Source of the DNA: Pyronema omphalodes
Taxonomy: Eukaryota; Ascomycota; Pezizomycetes; Pezizales; Pyronemataceae
Length of the DNA: 64,000 bases
Assembly: GCA_024516155.1 (NCBI GenBank)
Contig: JAJJXM010000032.1
Span: forward strand, 124,001 to 188,000
Direction: 5' to 3'
Positions 1 to 12,192 of the stretch are shown in pieces; position 1 is the stretch's first letter; the number at the start of each line of letters is the position of its first letter. The position numbers and the translations under genes were made by a program. A model generated the notes under the pieces. It searched no databases. It was not told the origin of the DNA and worked only from the letters and a program-made list of their open reading frames with translations.

Positions 1-830
1 CGCGCGCAGCAAATGTTTCCGAGAAAGTCTCTATCTCAATGGTGAAGAAGAACGTGAAAGGAAATCTTATTTTGACCCCCCCCCCCCCCCCCCAAACTAC
101 ACCCGCCGATATCGCCCCCCACCTGCCCCTCATACTCGAAGCCGCCCGCAAAGTACACCCTACGCTTGCTGCCCCCCCGCATAAACGAGAAGTGGTACAA
201 ACTGGCGGTCCACGGCGTACCAACCGAGTACTACCCAGACTCCGAAGAAGGCATGCAAGAACTGCAAGTCGAAATCGAACATAACCACTTCCGTCAGATT
301 AACCCAACCACCGCGGTACATATCTCACCCCGACAAACAGGCCGGTAATGTCGGCGTCGAGCGTCATGATCGCCCTCAACTCCCTCAACGACTACAACAC
401 ATTGTAACGCACGAAGGTCGTCGTCTTGTTCGAACCACGAAAAGTCACCGAGTTCTTCTCCGCGAGGCCCATCGACCAATGCCGTAGGTGCCAGAAGTTT
501 GGCCACCACCACGCAACAGTGCGCCGCCGACAACGGCCCTACCTGCGCCATATGCGCCGCCTGTACACCCAACGGAATACCACTTCTGTGGAGAATGCCC
601 CAAACAGAAGGGCAGGAAGTGCATCCACACCGTTTACAGATGCTCGAACTGCGTAGCCGCAGGACATGCTGACACCCAACACGCAGCATACAGCACTAAA
701 TGCCCAGTGAAAATAGGAATAGTGAGAGAGGCATGGCTCAGAACCCGCCCAGACACCACCTACGACAACATCCCCGCCGAAACCAACCCCATTGCTGATA
801 CCACCATGACCGCTGATGAATAGACAACAT
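1..830 (+). pseudogene. LINE-A ORF1 (Gag-like RNA-binding protein), 3' part, broken
   Basis: This is the C-terminal half of the nucleic-acid-binding ORF1 protein that packages LINE RNA. A conserved stretch around 39-80 (VKKNVKGNLILTPP) runs into a pure C tract at about 78-93, where the frame is lost. Cys-rich knuckles lie at about 470-720. The first, CX2CX4HX4C, is broken by a one-base insertion near 528 relative to LINE-B, where CRRCQKLGHHHATC is intact. The second and third (CGECPKQKGRKC and CSNCVAAGH) are readable at 590-720. The ORF1 end overlaps the ORF2 start, as in LINE-B. It cannot be translated as one protein here. Confidence 0.8.
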
Positions 831-3800
831 CCATCAGCGGCCGACCCTCCGCATCGTGTCCCACAACACGAATCGCAGCACCACCACCCTCACGACGTTG
901 CTAAACACAGCAAGCGCTTCCACCGACATCATTCTTGTCCAAGAGGTAAACGTCAAGGACCCCAAATTTGCTATAACCCACCCCGAACTTCATTCTTTTG
1001 CTTCCCCCCCCGCGGCTACCACAAAGTCAACCGGACCGCCGCCTACGTCTCTCGTTCGAACCCTCACATCAGCGTCACCCCTCGGACCAGATGTTACCGC
1101 AGACCCAGACCTACAAGTCCTCGAGGATCCGCACACCCCTAATACCCCCCTTCTATTTACTTAACATACATAATGAACGTGACCCACTCTCCAAACTATA
1201 CACCCTACCCCGAGCCCTCACCCCCCTCGTCCTCCCTCGCCGATGTGTCATCACGGGAGACCTCAACGCACACCACCCGTTGTGGGATCCCAACACTCGC
1301 AGGAGAGCCCGAGCTGAAGAGATTGTGGAACTGATCGAAACCCACCACTGGAATCTGGCGAACGTCCCCGACGTCCCGACCCACCAGTACAAAGACGGCT
1401 CTGGCTCGTTCGGTTCTGGACCTGACCCTGACATCCCCCGCGATGACAAGGGAACTCACGAACTGGGCAGTCGACGACGAACCTAGCCACAGGTTCAGAC
1501 CACGAGGTCATCCGCTTTCAACTAACATCTCCTCCACCCAGACCATAACACCGCCACCCCTACCGCCCCACGACTTAACTGGCAAAAAACGGATTGGGAG
1601 ACTTTTACCAGGGAGCTACAAACCCTCGCCGAGGCCAGTCACCCGTACTGGACACACCTCCGCGCAAAGCCCGTCCGCAAGTAACCTGGACGAATGGGCC
1701 GCCCTCATTCGTGACTCCATTCAAGCAGCTGCCCTAAAAGGCGACACCCACCCTCACACCGACTCCTCGTTCGAAGAGGTGGTGGACGCAGGAACTAAGC
1801 TGGACTCGACGGACCATGCAGAGCGCAAGAAAAAGGTGGAAATCTACTCGCCTCCCGGCCCATCATGCAGAGTACAAGCGCCTCCGAAACACCCACTACC
1901 GCAGAGTACGACACGCAAAGGACTCATTGTGGAAAGAATACCTGGCCAGCCGCAGAAGGCCCCGACGTCTGGGCCGCCTTCAGATATACAAACCCCCGGC
2001 GCGCCCAGCTGACACCCCCCAATAAAGACCCAGGTAGGTGGGATAGACAAGGTACACGTTGATTTCGAAGGCAAAGTAAACGCCTTTCAGGCCTCTCTTC
2101 CCACCCCCCCCCCCGCTGCCCCTCAGACTCAAATCCCCCCCACACACCCCATTATCCCCTGGCACACATTCACCCCCGAAGAAATACGTCACGCTATTTA
2201 CTCCTCCTCCCCCAAGAAAGCCCCCGGTCCCGACATGATAACGTTCGCATGCCTAAGGAGAGCCTATGACGCAATCCCCAAGGTGTTCGATGCGCTGTAC
2301 GCAAGGCTAGGTGACAAAGGATACCACCCAAGGTGCTGGCGTGAAGCAACGACGGTGGTTATCCCGAAACCGAACAAACCTGACTACAGCGCAGCTAAGG
2401 CCTATCGTCCCATCGCGTTGCTGAACTGCATGGGAAAAATTTTAGAAAAACTTATGGCGACCCGGCTCAGCCTCATGGCGGAGTAACACGACATACTGCA
2501 TGCAGACCAGATAGGCGGGCGCACTAAACGCTCGGCTATCGACGCTGCAATGGCCCTAACGCACGAGGTCGAGGCGAATGCGGGGCGCCGCATGGTGACC
2601 TCCGCGCTATTTTTGGATGTGCGAGGAGCCTTCGACAATGTCTCCTCCGCGCGCCTCCTCACGACAATGCGCACACTGGGCTGCCCAACTGCAGTTGTCT
2701 CCTGGTGTTCGACTTTCCTAAGCGACAGAAAAACAGCCCTATCATTCGACGGACGAACAGACATACAGCGACCCATTAAGACGGGCATCCCCCAAGGTTC
2801 CCCGGCGTCCCCCATCCTCTTCCTTATCTACCTGCGCCCTCTATTCGACAAACTACAAACGACTCACCCCACGTTATGGACCCCGAGCTACATGGACGAC
2901 GTAGCTCTCGTTGCACACGGGCGTACCAGAGAGGAAAATGCCCGCGAACTGGAAGTCGCGGCTCGCACCGCCTTCGAATGGGCCCGAACAAACGCCGTAG
3001 CATTCGACGATTCGAAATCGGAGCTGCTGCACTTTCCACCGCTCCCGCACAGACACACTCGCCGACGCCACAAACGTACGCCTGCCAAACGGAACCATCA
3101 TTGCCCCAGGGACGAAAGGAGGACGGACGGACCTGGTTCGGTGGATTGGGATATTTTTTGATAGAAAACTCTCCTTCTCTTATCATGTAAAAACGAGACT
3201 GACGGCAGCCGCTAGGTCCCTCAACGCCCTCCGAAGCCTCGTACGACACGAAACAGGTCTGTCCCCATCTGCGACGAGAACACTTTACATCGCGTGTGTG
3301 CTATCTAGGTCCGACTTTGGTTCCGAGATCTGGTGGACGGGGCAAAAAAGCCTCGCCAATTTACTACAAACGCAACAAAACTCTGCCCTCCGCCGAATTC
3401 TGAACGCTTTCGCCTCGACACCAATTGTAGCCCTACACAACGAAGCAGCTATCCCCCCGGTTTCAGTCCGCCTACACCACCGCACTCACAAATACGTCCC
3501 CCGTCTTCTCTCTCTCCCCCCCGATCACCCCGTCGTCAGACGCTGCCCCTCCTCCTTCCCCGTTCCTGATCACTTCCACTCCTCCATCTGCAGCCCATAC
3601 GAATATGACTATCAATGGCAGTCACCAGGCACGGCCCCCTCTCGTCTCGTCACCATGCTCCGCTCCGTCAGCAAGTGGGTACTACCTGACGACACCATCG
3701 AAAACACATCGCAACCCAATACCACCCCATGAGAGCGCCCCCGCCTCAACATCAACATCACCTCCCTCCAGAAGCCAGAGGCGGCTACAGCACACACAAC

Positions 3801-4833
3801 ATTGCTCCAGACCCTCCGCGCAGACCCCCGCAACATCATCGCATATACCGACGGTTCACAACTAAACGGACGAACCGCAGCGGGATACTGCATCACCGAC
3901 GGCTTACCTCGCCAAGAGGAAGAACTCATCCCAATGGGCGATACAACCGAAGTATTTGACGCTGAGCTGAGAGCAATACACAACTGCCTTACGGCCTGCC
4001 ACAAAACCATCACCCTCAACAGACACACCCGCCGCAAAATACACATATTTACAGACAATCAAGCGGCCATCCTTCGCGCCTCCCGCTCCTCCTACGGTCC
4101 CGGCCAAGAACTGGCCCTCTCGATCCTCACGACGGTGTCCGCTCTTCGCCGATCCGGATCATCCGTTACTCTACATTGGGTCCCCGGACACACAGACATC
4201 CCCGGGAACGACACAGCCGACCTCCTGGCAAAAACAGCTACCTCCCTTAATCCCACCGCGCCTCCCCCGATTTTCCTCTCCTGGGTTTGACGCCAGGTAC
4301 GAGAGCAATATGTCACCGACTGGGTAAACGGGTACTCTTCATCACCGAAGCCCAAGACGTACGACGCCCCCCACCGCAAAAGACTCGACAACGCATACAC
4401 GACCGTCCCGCGTAAGATATCGACGGCCATACTGGGACTTCGCACAGGCCATGGACATTTTTTGGACTGCCTAGCACACCCCCCCACCGCCAAATACCCC
4501 TCCCGCTCCTGTCACTGCCCACTACATCCCCCACAAACCCCCAAGCACCTAATCCTCTCATGCCCGAACTTCAACACACAGCGGACTGAACTACGCCGTA
4601 CACTACGAATCCCCCGACGACGCCAACTGACCCTCCCCACGATCTTGTATACGACCGCCGGCACAAAATCTCTGTCTACCATGATCTCGGACACCAAGGT
4701 GGCGACCGCCGAATGGGCACACGCGAAGTTGAGTACTCACCCCGCAGAGGAGGACACCCCTCGTACACTGACGACAGGCTGGGGGACGCTGCTGGACCTA
4801 ACGGACGAGCACGCGGAAACCCACGATAACTAA
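816..4833 (+). pseudogene. LINE-A ORF2: endonuclease, reverse transcriptase, RNase H, broken
   Basis: ORF2 normally nicks the target, reverse-transcribes LINE RNA and removes the template. Domains appear in order over several frames. An APE-type endonuclease lies at about 850-1540 (RIVSHNTNRS start, GDLNAHHPLWD near 1257-1290). RT lies at about 2200-3180, with LLNCMGKILEKL, LFLDVRGAFDNVS, GIPQGSPASPILF and the catalytic SYMDDVAL near 2890. RNase H at about 3830-4250 keeps its acidic residues (YTDGS, DAELRA, FTDNQAA, GNDTAD). A C-terminal Cys/His cluster (CHCPLHPPQTPKHLILSC) sits near 4510-4563. Breaks include a stop after LSLMAE at 2484-2486, frame loss near 3040 and 3150, and a stop at 4288. 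The last reading frame ends at 4833. Confidence 0.9.
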
Positions 4834-4894
4834 TGACAAAGAGAAAGAAAAAACAAAAAAAAAATAATAATAATAAAATAAAGAAAAAAAAAAA

Positions 4895-4925
<31 letters not shown>

Positions 4926-5627
4926 CAATAGGAATGACGACGAGAGGAAGGGCAGGAGAGAGGGAGGAGACACAGGGGACGAGGAGTGAGGCAGAGGGGG
5001 CATGAGGAGCAACGGGGGGACGAGGAGGGGTTACTTTTCCTGTTTTTCTTTTGTTTCTTTGGGGGAGGTCAAGAGGGATGTGAGATGGGTGGGGAGGCGA
5101 AGATGTAAGGCGCGCGGGAAAGGAGATCGCAGATGGTGACCAGTGAGAGGTGATGATGCGCAGAGGTAGAGAAGGAGAAGAGGCACGGACGGGAGGGAGC
5201 ATCGGAGAGGGATGAGAGAGGGAGAGCAGAGGAGTTGACAACACGGACGGAGAGAGGGGAGAGAGGGGTGGCGCGGGGGCGGTGGCCCGGAGGAGTTATT
5301 TTTTCTTTTGTTCTGTTCTTGCTTTGTGGAGGAAATAAAGGCGGGAAAATGGTTAAAAATGGGAGGGGAAGGGTGGAGGAAATGGGGGATCGACCCGGCG
5401 AGGTGGCCTCCGAGCGCACAGGGCTCCTTGGATCTGACGACGCGAGATGAAAAACTGCACGGCGACACTTGGGAGACTACACTCCCACCCACATAGACAG
5501 CTCTGGGGCTTACCCAGTGGGGACCTGGCATCACCCCCAGGTTCTCAACATTGTACTTAATTTGTAGATTCCGCCATAACCTTACGGTTAGATGCGTGTA
5601 TGAATAAATAAATAAATAAATAAATAA
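4834..5627 (+). other. LINE-A 3' UTR and (TAAA)n tail
   Basis: No gene lies here. An A-rich stretch (4843-4925) is followed by GA-rich sequence. Then come a box shared by all LINE 3' UTRs in the window (GGAGGAAATAAAGG near 5326 and CCCGGCGAGGTGGCC near 5394), a short hairpin AACC-TTAC-GGTT at 5578-5589, and a TAAA repeat at about 5604-5627. Its counterparts are at 15570-16328 and 22213-23037. Open frames on the minus strand here are low-complexity and not credible genes. Confidence 0.85.
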
Positions 5628-5639
5628 ACGAAATGCCTA

Positions 5640-8513
5640 CCATCGCACAATACGACATGCAAAGAACGCAAAATGGAAGGAATACCTGGCTCAAGCTGAA
5701 GGACCAGACGTGTGGCAAGCGTTCAGGTAAACAAACCCTTGTCGGGCCGAGCTAACCCCCAACCTCCGAGCGACAATAAATGGACAGGAAACAGAATGTA
5801 GCTCGTTCGAATCCAAAATCGAAGCCTTCCAGAAACTGTTCCCTCCACCACCTCCGACCACCCCCCCGTCCTCCCTCAAACCCCGCCGAGAACTACAATG
5901 GAACACCTTCGCACCGACTGAAATCCAAACCGCCATCTTCACCTCCTCGGCGAAGACGGCACCCGGGCCTGACGGAATTACGTTCGCCTGCCTCAGGCAA
6001 GTATTCCTAGCTATCCCCGACCAAATCAACACGCTCTACGCCACACTGGGCACGACAGGATACCACCCGCGTTGTTGGCGACAAGCCACAACGGTCATCA
6101 TCCCAAAGCCCAATAAGCACGACTACAGTAACCCGAAGGCGTACAGACCGATCGCCCTCCTAAATTGCCTAGGTAAAGTCCTCGAGAAGTTGATGGCAAC
6201 ACGCTTGGGGGTCATGGCAGACACCCATGTTCTGTTGCACAGGGACCAAATCGGAGGACGCCCTCAGCGATCCGCGGTGGACGCAGCGATGGTATTAGTA
6301 CACGACGCAGAGTTGGGAAAAACTAACGGCATGATAACAACTGCACTCTTTCTAGACGTCCGTGGGGCATTTGACAACGTCTCTGCCGACAGGTTGCAAC
6401 AAACCCTCCGGCAACTCGGCTGCCCGAAACCGGTGATCTCGTGGTGCAAGTCCTTCCTCGAGGACCGCACAATCGCACTCGCTTTTGATGGCCAAACCGA
6501 CAAGCAACGCCCGGTCAAGACCAGAATCCCGCAAGGTTCCCCCGCATCCCCCATGCTGTTCTTACTATACCTACGCCCGCTATTCGACGAGCTGGAACAG
6601 GTATACCCCTACGCATGGACGCCTAGCTACATAGACGACGTAGCTATGGTCGTACAAGGCAGAACGCGCAAAGACAACGCGGCGCACTGCAAAAGGTCAC
6701 AGCGACAGCTTTCAGATGTGCCGACACGAACGCGGTAGCTTTCGACGACTCCAAGTCGGAACTACTCCACTTTCACTGGGCTCGCACCAATACAATCACC
6801 GAAGAAGAGAAGGTTAAGCTGCCGAATGGGACAGTGGTCACACCGGGTACGCAAGGAGGAGAGAAGGACGTAGTACGGTGGATTGGCATGTACTTAGACA
6901 GCAAACCTACGTTTAGACAACATGTAAATAAGAGAGCACCTGCAGCATGAAGAACCCTTAACGCACTGTGTAGGCTCGCACGATACGAGACAGGCCTGAC
7001 CCCTTCCGCGACGAGACTGATATACCAGGCATGTGTCCAGTCCAAGGCGGACTTTGGCGCGGAGATATGGTGGAACAATCAGAGAGACCTAGCCAACATC
7101 CTTCAAACACAGCAAAACGCAGCACTCCGCCGGATCCTCAACGCATTCGCCTCCACACCCATCCTGGCCCTCCATAACGAAGCGGCGCTTCTCCCAGTAA
7201 CGACCCCGCTTAACAACCGGCAGCGGAAGTACGCTCTTCGAATCCTCACCCTCCCGACTTCACACCCAGTCGTCGAGCGATGCCCCGTCTCCTTTCCCGC
7301 TCCCGGAGCCGACGAAGCCTTCATCAACACCGACAAATAGTACGACCACCGATGGCATCTGGCCGTACCCCCCCCGACTTGCCTCGTCCACACCCTCCAC
7401 ACCCTCTCCACATGGATCGCGCCCAACGCCGAGATCGAAGACACCTCGCAGGACGTACCCGATAAAGAGTTCGCCATCTCAATCACCACCGGCATCCCCA
7501 CCTCCCCGAACGACGACGTGGTCAACAAACACCTCCTCCTACTACACACCCTCCGCCGCCGCAACGACAGCATCCTACTCTGCACGGATGGCTCCAAAGT
7601 CAATGGCACGACGGGAGCAGGGTACACCATACCTCACGGCCTGCCCCGACCAGTAAGATCCATAGTCCCCATGGGCGACATGGCCGAGGTCTTCGATGCA
7701 GAGGTCACAGCCATCCTCGAAGGCCTTTGCACATGCCTGAAATACACCCTACAACACTCCCTATCCGACAGAACTATCCACGTCTTCACGGACAGCCAGG
7801 CTGCCGCTCACAGAACCTCCCACCTACGCCGCGGTCCCGGACAAGACGTCGCTCGGAACATTCACGCAGTCGCTCGCAACCTCAGCGAATACGGCATCTC
7901 CGTCACCGTCCACTGGATCCCCGGACACGCCAGCATCCCCGGTAACGAAACCGCCGACGACCTGGCCCGTCAAGCCACAACGATTCAACCTCAACGACTA
8001 CCTCCCATCACCATAACATGGCTGCGACAACGCACTCGCGAACGCCACACAAACGAATCGCAGCAGTGGTACAACTCCTCTCCCAAGCCTAAGACGTACG
8101 CAGCCCAACACCGGAGGCGCATGGACACCGCCTACACCGATCATCCCCACTGGATATCCACAGCCATCCTCGGACTCAGGACAGGACACGGGTACTTTCT
8201 GAGCTGCCTCGCCCAACCTCCGTCCAACGCATACCCAGCACGCTCATGCAACTGCCCCATCCACCCTCCTCACACACCTCGACACCTCCTCCAAAGTTGC
8301 CCCGAGGTTCAAGATGCTCGCACAACCCTCCGACAGGACCTCAAAATCACCCGCTTCGCTCGACTCCACATGGAATCCATCCTCAACACCAAACCCGGCA
8401 CGCAGGATCTCTCTGACTTTATCTCCGTGACCAAGGTCGCTACCTCGGTCTGGGCCCATACCCGGTTAAACAAAGCTCGCAGAAGGGAGCAGACCCCCTC
8501 TTTCGTTGACTAA
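5640..8513 (+). pseudogene. LINE-C ORF2 (RT plus RNase H), 5'-truncated, RNase H part still open
   Basis: RT motifs are at 6190-6738: LFLDVRGAFDNVS, IPQGSPASPMLF (with Arg in place of the Gly before it) and SYIDDVAM in place of YMDD. Frame loss near 6700 and a stop at 6948-6950 break the RT/RNase H linker. From 7518 to 8513 one frame of about 330 codons is open. It holds an RNase H with all four acidic positions (CTDGS, DAEV, FTDSQAA, GNETAD), then the C-terminal Cys/His cluster SCNCPIHPPHTPRHLLQSC near 8248-8301, and a normal stop. The 5' truncation shows that it cannot be autonomous. Confidence 0.88.
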
Positions 8514-9297
8514 AGCTGACCACAGTGACAAACACCTCTCGTGCGCACAAGCCTCAGCTTGCTGCGATTTCCTTTTTCATTCCAATTTTCTTTTCATTTT
8601 TTACGTTTGGTCTTATCCAGGTTTTTAATTCTCGTCTTGGTTTCTTTACGTTTCCTTTATGTTTTATTTCCTTATCGCGTTTGTTTGAGTGCTTTGAATT
8701 TCCGGGGAGAACAGGATCGAAGAGAGCGGGAAGAACGACGAAGGGAGACGTAAGGGGACGACGTGGAGAGAGGGGAACGGTGGGAGAAACGGGTGGGAGG
8801 AAGCGGGAAGGCGAGAAGGAGGGCAGCGGGGGGAGCTGATTTTTCTTTATCTTTGTTTTTTGTTTGTACCCGAGGAGGATTTCTTTTGTTTCAAAGGGCG
8901 GAAGGGCTGGAGAGTAGACCAGGAGAGAGAGGGGAGCGGGGAAGGGGCAGCAGGGGCCGGCGGGAGCAATTATTTCATTTGTAGCGGAGGAAACAAAGGT
9001 GGGAAAAGAAAACCAAAAATGGGAAGGGGAAGGGAGGAGGAAAGGGAGGAACCCGGCGAGGTGGCCTCTGTGCAAGCAGGGCACTGGAACAAGAGTCGCG
9101 ATACGGACAACACACCCCAGCAGTAACAGTGGGGACAGACCCCACAACCATAACGATCAAGAGGAGGAGGATGGTAGAGGCGGAGACTGGGTTTTTGCTT
9201 TTACGTTTCTTTCTTCTTCTCTTTTGTATTTATCTGTCCCTTGTCATAGCCTTAAGGTTGCAAACAAGTAATGAGAAAACAAACAAACAAACAACAT
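8514..9297 (+). other. LINE-C 3' UTR and (AAAC)n tail
   Basis: It is non-coding. T-rich sequence (8560-8690) is followed by GA-rich sequence. The LINE 3' box appears at about 8987-9065 (GGAGGAAACAAAGG, GAACCCGGCGAGGTGGCCTC). A hairpin AGCC-TTAA-GGTT lies at 9248-9259, then GCAAACAAGTAATGAG and AAAC repeats. The box is shared with LINE-A/B, but the sequence after the hairpin is specific to the C-type tail. Confidence 0.8.
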
Positions 9298-9949
9298 CAC
9301 TGTCCCCGTTCACGCCGTATACGGCCGACACCCCAAATGCTCCTTCGAATTGGAAATCAGGACAGGCAATCCTGAAGAAGTGAAAGCAAACAAGGTAGCG
9401 GAAAGGATGTCACACATCCATGACGTCCTACGCTCTGATATGTAATACGCCCAAGCCTGCCACGTGGAGGCCGCTGACAATTCCCGACTCCCCGTGCCGG
9501 TCTTCAAACCAGGAGACCTGGTATGGCTGGACGCCTGCAACCTCAGAACCCGCCGATCCTCAAAAAAACTAGAAAACAAACACCTAGGCCCCTTCACCGT
9601 GGTCCGGCCCATTGGATCCCACACCTACGAGTTGGATATACCGGAGACAATGAAACATCACAGGACCTTCCCCGTATCCCTACTAAACCCAGCCCCTTCG
9701 GACCCCCTCCCTGGCCAGATTATCCCACCACCCCTACCGGTAGTAGTAGACGGCGAAGAAGAATGGTTCGTCGATGAAATTCTGGATAGCTGTTGGTCCA
9801 GAGGAAACCTGCAGTACCTCGTCAAGTGGACCGGCCATGACTCTCCAACCTGGGAACCGGAAACCAACCTATCAGAAACCGAGGCCGCTGAGAGATTCCA
9901 TCAGCTATACCGAGACAAGCCTTCTCCTCTCGTAGGAACTCGAGCCTAA
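9298..9949 (+). pseudogene. G1 pol, C-terminal end (integrase tail and chromodomain), truncated
   Basis: This matches the last roughly 215 residues of the G1 polyprotein. It starts at the integrase stretch before YGRHPKCSFEL, joined to the LINE-C tail. A stop near 9442 lies just before the open part, 9464-9949. The open part holds the integrase GPFTVV/FPVSLLNPAP region and a full chromodomain (WFVDEILDSCWSRGNLQYLVKWTGHDSPTWEPE, split here by coordinates about 9764-9860), ending DKPSPLVGTRA. Chromodomains of this clade direct integration to heterochromatin. The upstream gag-pol part is missing or lies left of the window. Confidence 0.88.
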
Positions 9950-9960
9950 CGGGGGGGTAC

Positions 9961-10476
9961 TGTCACGGCACACGGCTGACGAGCCGTTGTGTTGTTGCGT
10001 CACCATTGTGTTGTCGTTGTTGTGGTTGACGTCGTGCCGTTTTCTTGCCGTGTTGGGTTGTTGTGTGTGCAGTGACGTTGTTGTTGATGGACTGACAGAT
10101 GATGGATGACGTACCATGAGCTGGAGAGCTGTGGCGTCGCAGGTGCAATGATGGAGAACGGAAGCTGTCATGTAGCGATTCTGGATGACGGCCCAGCCAG
10201 AGTGCTGGCCGCCATTTGTACATAAGGAGGCTTGCCTCCCCGTCGTTGAGTTCTCCATCGAACGTCTTGTGTCTTTCCCTTGTCCTTTAAATAAAGACTC
10301 CTCTTCTCAAGTCTCATGTCATTCTTGTCCTTGTCCGTGTCCTTGTCTCGTGTGCCGTCCGTCTGTCGTGCACTTCGGTTCTTGTCTTTCCGTTCCGTAT
10401 CCCGGAACCCGCCTAGTCCCCCCCTGCCAGTAGTGTTCAGTGTGTTCTTCGAACGTCCGTTCTTAGTTCCCTGACA
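9961..10476 (+). repeat. G1 LTR (3' LTR of the fragment at 9298)
   Basis: It starts TGTCACGGCACACGG directly after the purine tract ACGGGGGGGTAC and ends TTCCCTGACA, so it has TG...CA ends (516 bp). A TATA-like TACATAA and the ATCGAACGT site proposed as the RNA start are both present. The next bases are CCGGG, the expected 5 bp target duplication. They belong to an O1 3' region, which is CCCGGGTGTCTC in the O1 at 29130-29160. Confidence 0.92.
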
Positions 10477-10920
10477 CCGGGTGTCTCAAAGGGCAAAGAG
10501 TCAGGAGACAGCAGTGGAGGAGTTGAGAGAGGAGAGGAGACTGGGGGCATGGGTGGCGTGGCGGCTGTTTAACTTTGCTTTGGTTTCGTTTAGTTTTGCT
10601 TTGTGGAGGAAATAAAGGCGGGAAAATGGTCGAAACATGGGAGGGGAAGGGAGGAGGAAAGGGAGGAACCCGGCGTGGTGGCCTCTGCCCAGACAAGTCA
10701 CCCGGAACAATTTTTGACGCGTTCGGACAACAAACCCCCATCAGTCTAAGTGAGGACAGACCCCACAACAATGCAGCGCAGGGAGGAGGAAAAGGGCAGA
10801 GGTGGAGACAGGGGTTTTTGCTTTTGCGTTTCCTTTGCTTTCTTTCTTTGTATTTATCTGTCTCTTGTCATAACCCTCCGGTTGCAAACAAGTCCTGGAT
10901 AAACAAACAGACGAACAAAC
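10477..10920 (+). mobile_element. O1-type 3' end with (AAAC)-like tail
   Basis: From CCGGGTGTCTCAAAGGG it matches the O1 element at 12919 onward. It holds the last roughly 30 codons of the O1 ORF1, still open and ending VAAV then TAA near 10572, followed by the 3' UTR. The LINE 3' box is near 10606-10682 and a hairpin AACC-CTCC-GGTT is at 10872-10883. The tail (10898-10920) is of the AAAC type. Its left part was displaced by the G1 inserted at 10476. Confidence 0.75.
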
Positions 10921-12046
10921 TTCCCAGCCATGCAAAATCTCCTCGGCGATCTTGGGACTCCGCACCGGGGGCCACGGGTACTTCCTAGATTGCCTCACGC
11001 ACCCCCCCAGCGACCAATACCCTTCCCGCTCCTGCCCCTGCCTACTACACCCCCCTCAGACCCCCAAGCACCTTCTTCTATCATGCCCACACTACAATGC
11101 ACAGTGAACCGCACTTCGCCGAACGCTTAAACTCCCACGACGTCGACAACTTACCCTCCCTACAATTCTCCACACCACCGCCGGCACCAAGGCCCTCGCT
11201 ACCATGATGTCAGAGACGAAAGTCGCGACTGCCGAATGGGCGTATACGGAGTTAAGTACCCCCCCCCCCCCCGCTGAGGAGGACACCCCTATCACACTAA
11301 CTACTGGCTGGATCACGCTGCTGGACCAAGCAGCTCAGCATGCAAGCACCCAAAATGACTAAACCAAAAAAAACAATAATAACAATACAATAAAAAAAAA
11401 AAAAAAAAATGGGACAAAGGGGACAAAGGGAGGAACGGAAGGACGGCAGGGGAATTTCTTTTGTTGTGTTTCATCTCTTTCCTTTTGTTTGTTTTGTTTC
11501 TTTGGTGGAGCGGGACGCGGAGAGGCGGGGAGAAGTCGGACAAGGGCAGACGATGAAGGGCAGCGAAGGAGAGCAGGTGATTGGTAGGACGAGAGGTCAG
11601 AGAAGAGCGGGAAGAATGAAGAAAGGCGCAGGAAAGCGTGGTGACGAGAGGGTAGAGTGCAGGGATTGGTAGAGGCAAGGGGAGAGAGGGGTGAAGAAGG
11701 GGACGAGGGCCCGGAGGAGTTCATTCTTTCTTTTGTTTTGCTTTTGTTTTTGGAGGAAATAAAGGCGGGAAAATGGATAAGAATGGGTGGGCAAGGGTGG
11801 AGGATAGAGGAGAACAACCCGGCGTGGAGGCCGCTGAGCGAACAGGGCTCCTGGAACTGGCGACGCGAGATGGACTGAAGCACAATGAAAGGTCGGAGAC
11901 TACACTGCCAGAAACTTCTGACAGCTCTAGGGCTTACCCAGTGGGAACCTGGCAGTGCGTCCAGGTTCTTAATTATGTATTTAAATTTGTAGAGCCGCCA
12001 TAACCCTAAGGTTGGATGCGTGTATGAATGAATAGATAAATAAATA
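10921..12046 (+). mobile_element. LINE-D: 5'-truncated LINE, ORF2 end plus 3' UTR
   Basis: It is a short, 5'-truncated LINE related to LINE-A/B but diverged (its ORF2 ends AQHASTQND, not DEHAETHDN). The ORF2 tail is at about 10935-11361. The 3' UTR runs 11362-12046, with an A-rich start, a GA-rich part, the conserved 3' box near 11754-11830 and a hairpin AACC-CTAA-GGTT at 12002-12013. It ends in a TAAA-like tail. No gene lies in the UTR. Confidence 0.85.
10935..11361 (+). pseudogene. LINE-D ORF2 C-terminal fragment
   Basis: It encodes the region just after RNase H: ILGLRTGGHGYFLDCLTHPPS, then a Cys/His cluster CPCLLHPPQTPKHLLLSC and the tail ETKVATAEWAY. Frame is lost near 11110-11135, and a C tract at about 11257-11272 lengthens a proline stretch. 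The TAA stop is at 11359-11361. It has no catalytic domain and is a dead-on-arrival remnant. Confidence 0.82.
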
Positions 12047-12192
12047 GATCACCCTAACGACAAGCTCTTGGGGATACTCAGTGAGAGCCTGGCCTGACAC
12101 CCGGGTTATCGATTATGTATTTACTGTAGATTCCCCCATAACCTTATGGTTGGATGCGTGTATGAGTTGATAAATAAATAAATAAATAAATC
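12047..12192 (+). mobile_element. Very short LINE 3' tail (about 146 bp)
   Basis: It matches only the last part of a LINE-A-type 3' UTR: CTCAGTGAGAGCCTGG, a GTAGATTCCCCCATAACC motif, the hairpin AACC-TTAT-GGTT near 12141, GGATGCGTGTATGA and TAAA repeats to 12192. Such short tails are common products of early-terminated LINE reverse transcription. The repeat ATCA lies on both sides, but it is too short to call a target duplication. Confidence 0.65.

Larger units (their letters stand above)
1..5627 (+). mobile_element. LINE-A: decayed Tad/I-type non-LTR retrotransposon, 5' end outside window
   Basis: The segment reads ORF1 remnant, ORF2 remnant, 3' UTR and (TAAA)n tail, in the same order as the complete copy at 13432-23037. 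The window opens inside ORF1: bases 1-60 match LINE-B at about 14826-14885. Stops and frameshifts break both ORFs, so the copy is dead. The tail ends at about 5627 and directly abuts LINE-C. I could not find its target-site duplication because the 5' end is not in the window. Confidence 0.9.
5628..9297 (+). mobile_element. LINE-C: 5'-truncated LINE of a divergent family with (AAAC)n tail
   Basis: Its ORF2 is clearly diverged from LINE-A/B (for example WIPGHASIPGNETAD against WVPGHTDIPGNDTAD). The copy lacks ORF1 and the endonuclease and begins in the region before RT. It ends in AAAC repeats at about 9277-9297, unlike the TAAA tails of LINE-A/B. The right flank is G1 pol sequence and the left flank is the LINE-A tail. 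No clean duplication joins the two sides, so deletion or recombination probably followed insertion. Confidence 0.85.

Noticed and set aside
5386..5400. GGGTCGATCCC-like sequence on the minus strand, similar to a tRNA-type B box, suggesting a SINE
   Set aside because: It points against the direction of the tail, has no A box, and belongs to the LINE 3' box found after ORF2.
4798..5534. Minus-strand open frames rich in Ser, Pro, Leu and Phe in LINE 3' UTRs (also 8554-9147, 11359-11883, 15412-16233, 22405-23040)
   Set aside because: They are antisense of GA-rich and A-rich UTR sequence, low in complexity, and recur only because the UTR recurs.
12047..12192. Possible target duplication ATCA around the short LINE tail
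   Set aside because: Four bases beside AT-rich tails are expected by chance; other LINE duplications here are 12-15 bp.
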